Shown here: positions 59,708 to 64,000 of the stretch, piece by piece | Layout: each line of letters opens with the position of its first letter | Numbering within the stretch: position 1 is the stretch's first letter | Source of the DNA: Zychaea mexicana | Taxonomy: Eukaryota; Mucoromycota; Mucoromycetes; Mucorales; Lichtheimiaceae | DNA length: 64,000 bases | Direction: 5' to 3' | Assembly (NCBI RefSeq): GCF_025766255.1 | Contig: NW_026516733.1 | Coordinates: forward strand, 1 to 64,000 | Made by a program: the position numbers and the translations under genes | Notes under the pieces: model-generated | Databases searched by the model: none | Told to the model about the DNA's origin: nothing | The model's input: the letters and a program-made list of their open reading frames with translations, nothing else

Positions 59708-59756
59708 AAGAAAGAAAGAGAGAGAGAAGGAGAGGGAGAGAAGGAGGGAGAGAGTG
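59708..59756. repeat. Purine (GA-rich) tract
   Basis: About 49 bases that are almost purely A and G on the plus strand, just beyond the stop of the small gene at 59774-60103. Confidence 0.9.
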
Positions 59757-59773
59757 GTTTGCACTGCTCACAT

Positions 59774-60103
59774 CTACGCGATGTTGCCCAACCACGCACT
59801 TACCCGCTCCATCTTCGCCTCCTGGGAGACATGCTCTTGTTGTTGTTCGTCGTCATCGTCGTCTTCGTGCTGCTCCTGGTCAGCAGCAGAGTCAACATCA
59901 ACTTCAATGATGATGGTACTGTTGCTGCTGTCATCGCTGTCATCGCTGTGGTGGTGGCCGTCGTGGCCTCGATTGCGGCGCGGGCGGGGCTTGTCCTTGA
60001 TAGCTGTGGTCACTTTTGTAACGCGACCTCCACGGGTGGTTTTGATCTTGGTGATCAGTGAAGTGATGAACTTACTTCCAGTTATCTTGTTTACGACCTT
60101 CAT
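59774..60103 (-). CDS. Small protein A of unknown family (109 residues)
   Basis: A complete frame starting MKVVNKITGSKFITSLITKI. The N-terminal 40 residues are basic and match the small protein encoded at 60798-61052 on the other strand, with the shared pattern MK...KI...K.I...IT.KI...R.G.VTKV....K.K.R. Then come a basic Arg/Gly patch, a His/Asp/Ser segment, a short hydrophobic STIIIEVDV and an acidic Asp/Glu/Gln run; it ends ERVSAWLGNIA. A TATA-like element (minus strand TATAAATT) is at about 60179-60186. No known domain was recognised. Related copies in opposite orientation, plus coding-like composition, make a real gene likely. Confidence 0.6.
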   Translation of the reverse strand: MKVVNKITGSKFITSLITKIKTTRGGRVTKVTTAIKDKPRPRRNRGHDGHHHSDDSDDSSNSTIIIEVDVDSAADQEQHEDDDDDEQQQEHVSQEAKMERVSAWLGNIA

Positions 60104-60474
60104 GCTTGCGTGAAAACCAGTGGAGAAGTAAAGCGGAAAGAGAGGGGAGGAGCAGAGTTTTAGTTGGGAAGGAACAGAATTTATAACTTTTTTATTCTAA
60201 GAGTAACACAAGGACAGAACTCATGCACACTGCTCCAATCATCCCCACACGCTTCATCACACGCTCTTGGTCTCTTTCGACTTTAGACCTTGGATGTCTC
60301 TGTCTTCTTGTCCATATCTCTTTCTATCTATCCCAGATACGTATGGCCAAACGAAAGTTAACCCACCGTCACCTACAACTTATGCACACGTCGTTGGTTA
60401 CACACACTCTCACACGGCACTACTAGCAAGCTTGTATGTAGTCTGGTAAAAGCCATGCTTTAGCAAGTAAAATA

Positions 60475-60630
60475 AAGACACTTCATGAGAGCCACGTAGA
60501 AGGACAAGACTAGTGTGTACGTGTAGCCTGGAGTGTGCACATTGCAAAGGGGAATGTCAGGTTGGTCGCCATTCCTTGGGGAGATGGCAGACCCATTGTT
60601 CGACGTGTCCAGTGTGCTTGTGTGACGTTG
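60475..60630 (+). repeat. Direct repeat D, copy 2
   Basis: Second copy of the repeat at 58975-59150, in the same orientation, between the divergent small genes A and B. Divergence is roughly one base in eight by eye. Confidence 0.8.
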
Positions 60631-60797
60631 GAAAGTGTCCACTCTCATTTTTTTCCTTTTTGGGGAACCAGTACCCGGAGTGCCAAGTGTAACAGCATTT
60701 TTATAACAAAAAGCATTGACTAGACGTAAGTTTTGCTGCCTCACTCATCTCTCTCTCTTCTCTCACTCAAGCACACATACACACTCTCCTTTTAAAA

Positions 60798-61052
60798 ATG
60801 AAGACAACTACAAAAATCTACAGCGCAAAGGAGATCTCCGACACGATAACTACAAAGATAAGTGCTAATCGTGCTGGGAAAGTAACAAAGGTGGTTGTCG
60901 AGACCAAAACCAAGCGCAGCAGCAGCAGCAGCAGCAACCAGCAACAGCAACGGCAACAAGAACGTCGCTTTGCCGAGGAGATGAGCGAGCTGGCCAAGGA
61001 GATGATGAGCACCCTCGGTGCTGACAACGACAAAGAAAACGTCGACGCATAA
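60798..61052 (+). CDS. Small protein B of unknown family (84 residues)
   Basis: A complete frame MKTTTKIYSAKEISDTITTK..., followed by KISANRAGKVTKVVVETKTK, a Ser run, a Gln run, and an amphipathic tail RRFAEEMSELAKEMMSTLGA ending DNDKENVDA. The first 40 residues are paralogous to protein A (59774-60103). A pyrimidine-rich leader with CA repeats precedes the ATG. No domain recognised. The basic N-terminus with a helical tail could suit a nucleic-acid or protein-binding role, but that is speculation. Confidence 0.6.
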   Translation: MKTTTKIYSAKEISDTITTKISANRAGKVTKVVVETKTKRSSSSSSNQQQQRQQERRFAEEMSELAKEMMSTLGADNDKENVDA

Positions 61053-62680
61053 ACGTCACGTTCGTACTTCCCTCACCATCCCTACTTCATTAAATTAAAT
61101 TAACAATAATTGAAAAAAGGCAGCATTGCGCTGTATAAGAAACAAAAGCCACGTCTTTTTCTGCTGTTGTGTTAGACATCTGTCCAAGTAATTTGGCTGG
61201 AAAGCAGTGCATCCCGTTTAATTGTCTTTCTGCTCTTTATCTTCTATAAGATTTGTTATTTTGTCTATACAGTGCCAGTTACGTCTGTTAGACTTTTAGT
61301 TTTAGCCAAGGCAGGGTGTCCCACAGCATCAAAAAGATATCAGCAGCTTCATTTAAGCTACCACTACAGTTACTCCTAGCGACTGCTATATAACAGCAAT
61401 CTTCAAGGAAGAATCGATTGTAAAGGAACAGTTCTCGGTCACTCATACATGTACACGTATCTATGATACTTTTGAGAAACACGAAAACGAACTGCGGAAT
61501 TATGTACGAAGTATGTATTGGGGCTCAATATTGAAAAACGGCGTTACATAAGTCGTGTATTCAAGGATGCATAAATGTATTTACCCAGGATGCCTCTACG
61601 ACATTGGCAGGACCGATAACACCATATGTATATACATACAGACGACATGGCTGGGCAGTGTCGCGTAAGTCCCTTCTCATCTTCTCAGAAACACAAGCTG
61701 TCTCCACGTGTCAAACCTGGGTTGGTACCTTTTCCCTATGCTGTGTGGCCTGTGTGGGAACAGACAATCATCTATCACTAATCAGCATACTCATTCATTC
61801 TCTTCTGTCATCCCATATCTTAACATCTAAACATTACTGGTGCTAGTAAAGAAAAGCCCATTTGCCATAATCTCGCTAGTTTTCTCTATCCCCCTAAAGA
61901 CTCGCTCAGCCCACAGGTGCCGTGATCTAGGCTGCTTATATTTGAACAAATAGAATCTCACCGTTTTTATTTGCTTGATACCTCAACGATCAAGAAAACA
62001 CACTCGACATAGACACAATACTCACTAGTTAATCGGAGCTCATGCTGTCATAAGAAAGTGTCGAATAGAACGGTAGTTGAGCTTCAATTGATCATTGGGA
62101 ATTTGTACTGCATTGTTTTCGATACAAAATGGCTATAGTCGCTGCATAAAAAACATACAGTCAACGAGAAAGTTTCGTGTTTTTCTCTCTCCAAATACAC
62201 TGAGAATCAATTGAAAGCACTTTTTGCTAAAAACTACATGGATTTTAATCGTTAGTCTCCAGCTTTGATTATCTCAACATACATATAAATATATATATAT
62301 ATATATATTAGCAGCTATTCAAAGAACGTGTGAGCTGAAGGCGCAGCGCATGTGCCGCTTCCCAGATATATATATAAATTAGTAATGTTGACAGTAAGTA
62401 CTGTACAGAAATGATAATAAGAGTAACAATATTTGTAAATACATACTTTCTGTGTGTCGTACAATGTCATTATTTGCAAATGTTATGAAAAGTATTAAAA
62501 TACTAGGCACGCATGCTTTGCAAAACTTAAAATCCTGCTTAATGATTGGAGTAAGCATGTAGACATTGATAGTTCGGATTGGTACATGAGAAAGAGAAAT
62601 TAAACAGCGGGCTCCTGGGGTCAAGAAGTACGATGTTGGTCGCTCGACTAATCAATCATCATATTCCAGTAGATTAGTGG
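61053..62680. other. Intergenic region
   Basis: No gene recognised. A (TA)n tract lies at about 62289-62308. Confidence 0.4.
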
Positions 62681-62689
62681 GGTTTGCAA

Positions 62690-62830
62690 GTTAACGAGAA
62701 AAGTGTTACTTGTTTGATAGCTTCAAAAGCTAAGACAATAGCGAAAATTAAAAGTTAACGAGTGTGAAATAAAGACGTTCAACTGTACAGTAATAAAAAA
62801 TTATCGAGTTACTGTATTGAGTTAACGAGC
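62690..62830. mobile_element. Possible relic end of a pogo/Tigger-like DNA transposon
   Basis: The octamer ttaacgag occurs at 62691-62698, 62755-62762 and 62822-62829, with a variant ttatcgag at 62801-62808. Read on the minus strand the segment gives TACAGTTGAAC followed by spaced CTCGTTAAC units, which resembles terminal inverted repeats of pogo/Tigger-type elements as I know them. No transposase frame is present. Confidence 0.35.
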
Positions 62831-63148
62831 TTATACTAGGAGTACAACCTACTCTCTCATCCGTTATGATAAGTGAAGCTTTTTTCTTTGTGATGACACC
62901 GTATAAGTAATATTGTATTTCTTTGACTTTTTGTGGTTTATAATAATGCTGCGTAGAGGGATTTCATTGGTATACAGTTACCGAACGGTGATGAGTCAAA
63001 ACACTCAAAGTATTTTAATCCTTTTGAAGGCTTCAAAACGCATCATTGAATATCGTATTGCCTACCGTTTTCGGTTATTGGAGCGACTAATTGACTCATC
63101 AAATTAGCGACTATCATATGCACGAATAACCTTATCGAGCGGGCACTG
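62831..63148. other. Intergenic region
   Basis: A 64-codon frame at 62913-63107 has no recognised motif. Nothing else seen. Confidence 0.35.
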
Positions 63149-63430
63149 CTATATATATTTACTATCTACTGTAGAGCCCAATGCTGGAGTAATTTGCTTG
63201 CGGCTCAATCGAGAATCTGCACTTTGACGTCCTGTCAAATGCACGTTCAATGGAGCTGTACTGGCTTGGGTCAAACCCGAACGAATGATTGCCATAAGCA
63301 CAAGCAACGTAACTATACCAACCAACAACGTTACATCACCAGATGGAAAAAGATTATAACGGCTAACAGAAATATAACCGTTATTAGTAGACGCCCCATT
63401 ATAGCTAAGTATTAAGAACTGCTTATTCAA
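63149..63430 (-). CDS. Possible exon of a membrane protein
   Basis: An open minus-strand stretch of 93 codons without a clear ATG. It contains a hydrophobic helix, DVTLLVGIVTLLVLMAIIRS, and a polar tail with QSADSRLSRKQITPALGS before a stop. An acceptor-like ACTTAG is at about 63400. Codon use looks coding. It may be the last exon of a gene whose other exons I could not find, or a relic. No family recognised. Confidence 0.3.
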   Translation of the reverse strand: MNKQFLILSYNGASTNNGYISVSRYNLFPSGDVTLLVGIVTLLVLMAIIRSGLTQASTAPLNVHLTGRQSADSRLSRKQITPALGSTVDSKYI

Positions 63431-64000
63431 GAAGAGCAGCTATGGTGGCGTTCGACCGTATGTATCTCCTTGGCGTCTGTTCACATCAGTTAATTGATAT
63501 CGCCGTGCTTTACTATTTACAGGCGATTATGGTGGACTTGCTACGTACTTGAACGTACCACGTCAGAAAAAGCTTCATGCAACAAGATTGCTGAGCACTG
63601 TAAAATTTGCTGAGCACTGTAAAATTAGCTCATTGAGCAAAAATATCATCTATAGCCAAAAAGAACAATGGATATGATGTTTGATGTGATAATAATAATA
63701 AATGATGTCAAAGAAGTTTCAAAGCACATAATGTACATTTCACCCAATTATATCTAGTACTGTAATCCTAGTTCAAGAACGCGGAGAAGTGTGTTATTGC
63801 GAAGAAGCATACTAGTTTATAAGTGTGGTGATGGTGGTGTATTTTAACAACAGGTTACAACGTTAGTAAATAACGACAACAGGGAGTAGAGAAATCCCAA
63901 CAAGAGTTAATCTTATACAGTGCTCTTGATCATCGATTGCCATTATCGATATCGGTAAAGTTTTCAAAAATTATTACAAGGGGATGGCACTGCATCAGCT
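63431..64000. other. Window end, no gene recognised
   Basis: AT-rich DNA. A short tandem repeat of tgctgagcactgtaaaatt occurs at about 63590-63626. Otherwise nothing supported. Confidence 0.4.

Noticed and set aside
59566..60113. Three plus-strand frames over small gene A
   Set aside because: They are antisense shadows of the Asp/Glu-rich minus-strand protein; the paralogy with gene B supports the minus strand.
1..64000. CRISPR arrays, bacterial operons or riboswitches
   Set aside because: No regularly spaced direct repeats with unique spacers and no prokaryotic gene organisation; the gene structure is eukaryotic throughout.

Overview
The window looks like nuclear DNA of an early-diverging filamentous fungus, most likely a Mucorales member (Mucoromycota). 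The evidence is intron-rich genes with short introns (about 45-180 bp) and branch-point-like ACTAA motifs, pyrimidine-rich 5' leaders, a DDX21-type helicase with a GUCT domain, a fungal Zn(II)2Cys6 factor, an Atg22-like transporter, and decayed Mutator-like transposons, one carrying an OTU protease domain. The genus cannot be fixed from the sequence alone; a Lichtheimia/Circinella-like relative is a guess.

Layout. Bases 1-9.9 kb are a transposon graveyard: a broken MULE transposase with a SWIM finger and OTU protease (11-2600), a dispersed repeat family with three copies, a 5'-truncated LINE inserted into one of those copies, and a second decayed MULE-like transposase (4648-7664). Then come a MATE transporter (10.1-11.9 kb, -), a Zn(II)2Cys6 regulator (15.8-17.0 kb, +) and a DDX21-like RNA helicase (18.1-20.3 kb, +). 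A gene-poor stretch (20.3-26.6 kb) holds ORF remnants and one possible small secreted protein gene. Next are myo-inositol oxygenase (26.6-27.6 kb, -), a CDC50 flippase subunit (29.1-30.9 kb, +), an Atg22-like vacuolar effluxer (32.2-34.6 kb, +) and a bZIP factor (35.1-37.1 kb, -). A HET-domain pseudogene (38.1-39.0 kb), a small ORF and a SulP sulfate permease (40.9-43.8 kb, +) follow. Then come an HSPA12-type Hsp70-like protein (45.0-47.4 kb, -), a PX-PH phospholipase D (47.7-53.0 kb, -), an intact HET-domain gene with a duplicated tail and another HET relic (54.1-57.7 kb), and two related small genes of unknown family (59.8-61.1 kb). The last 3 kb is mostly repeat debris.

I rebuilt the spliced genes by hand; in each case exon phases close to a length divisible by three. 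Three genes need very small exons to restore conserved motifs: 7 and 9 nt in Atg22-like, 10 and 14 nt in Hsp70-like, and 16 and 27 nt in PLD. Three introns are best explained by GC-AG boundaries. The genes do not form a single pathway; membrane lipid and transport functions (CDC50, PLD, Atg22, SulP, MATE) are frequent but otherwise unlinked.

The observations most worth following are the micro-exon/GC-AG splicing, the inverted pair of unknown small genes with flanking repeats, the local spread and decay of HET genes, the MULE-OTU element, and the possible secreted peptide gene interrupted in a T-run.
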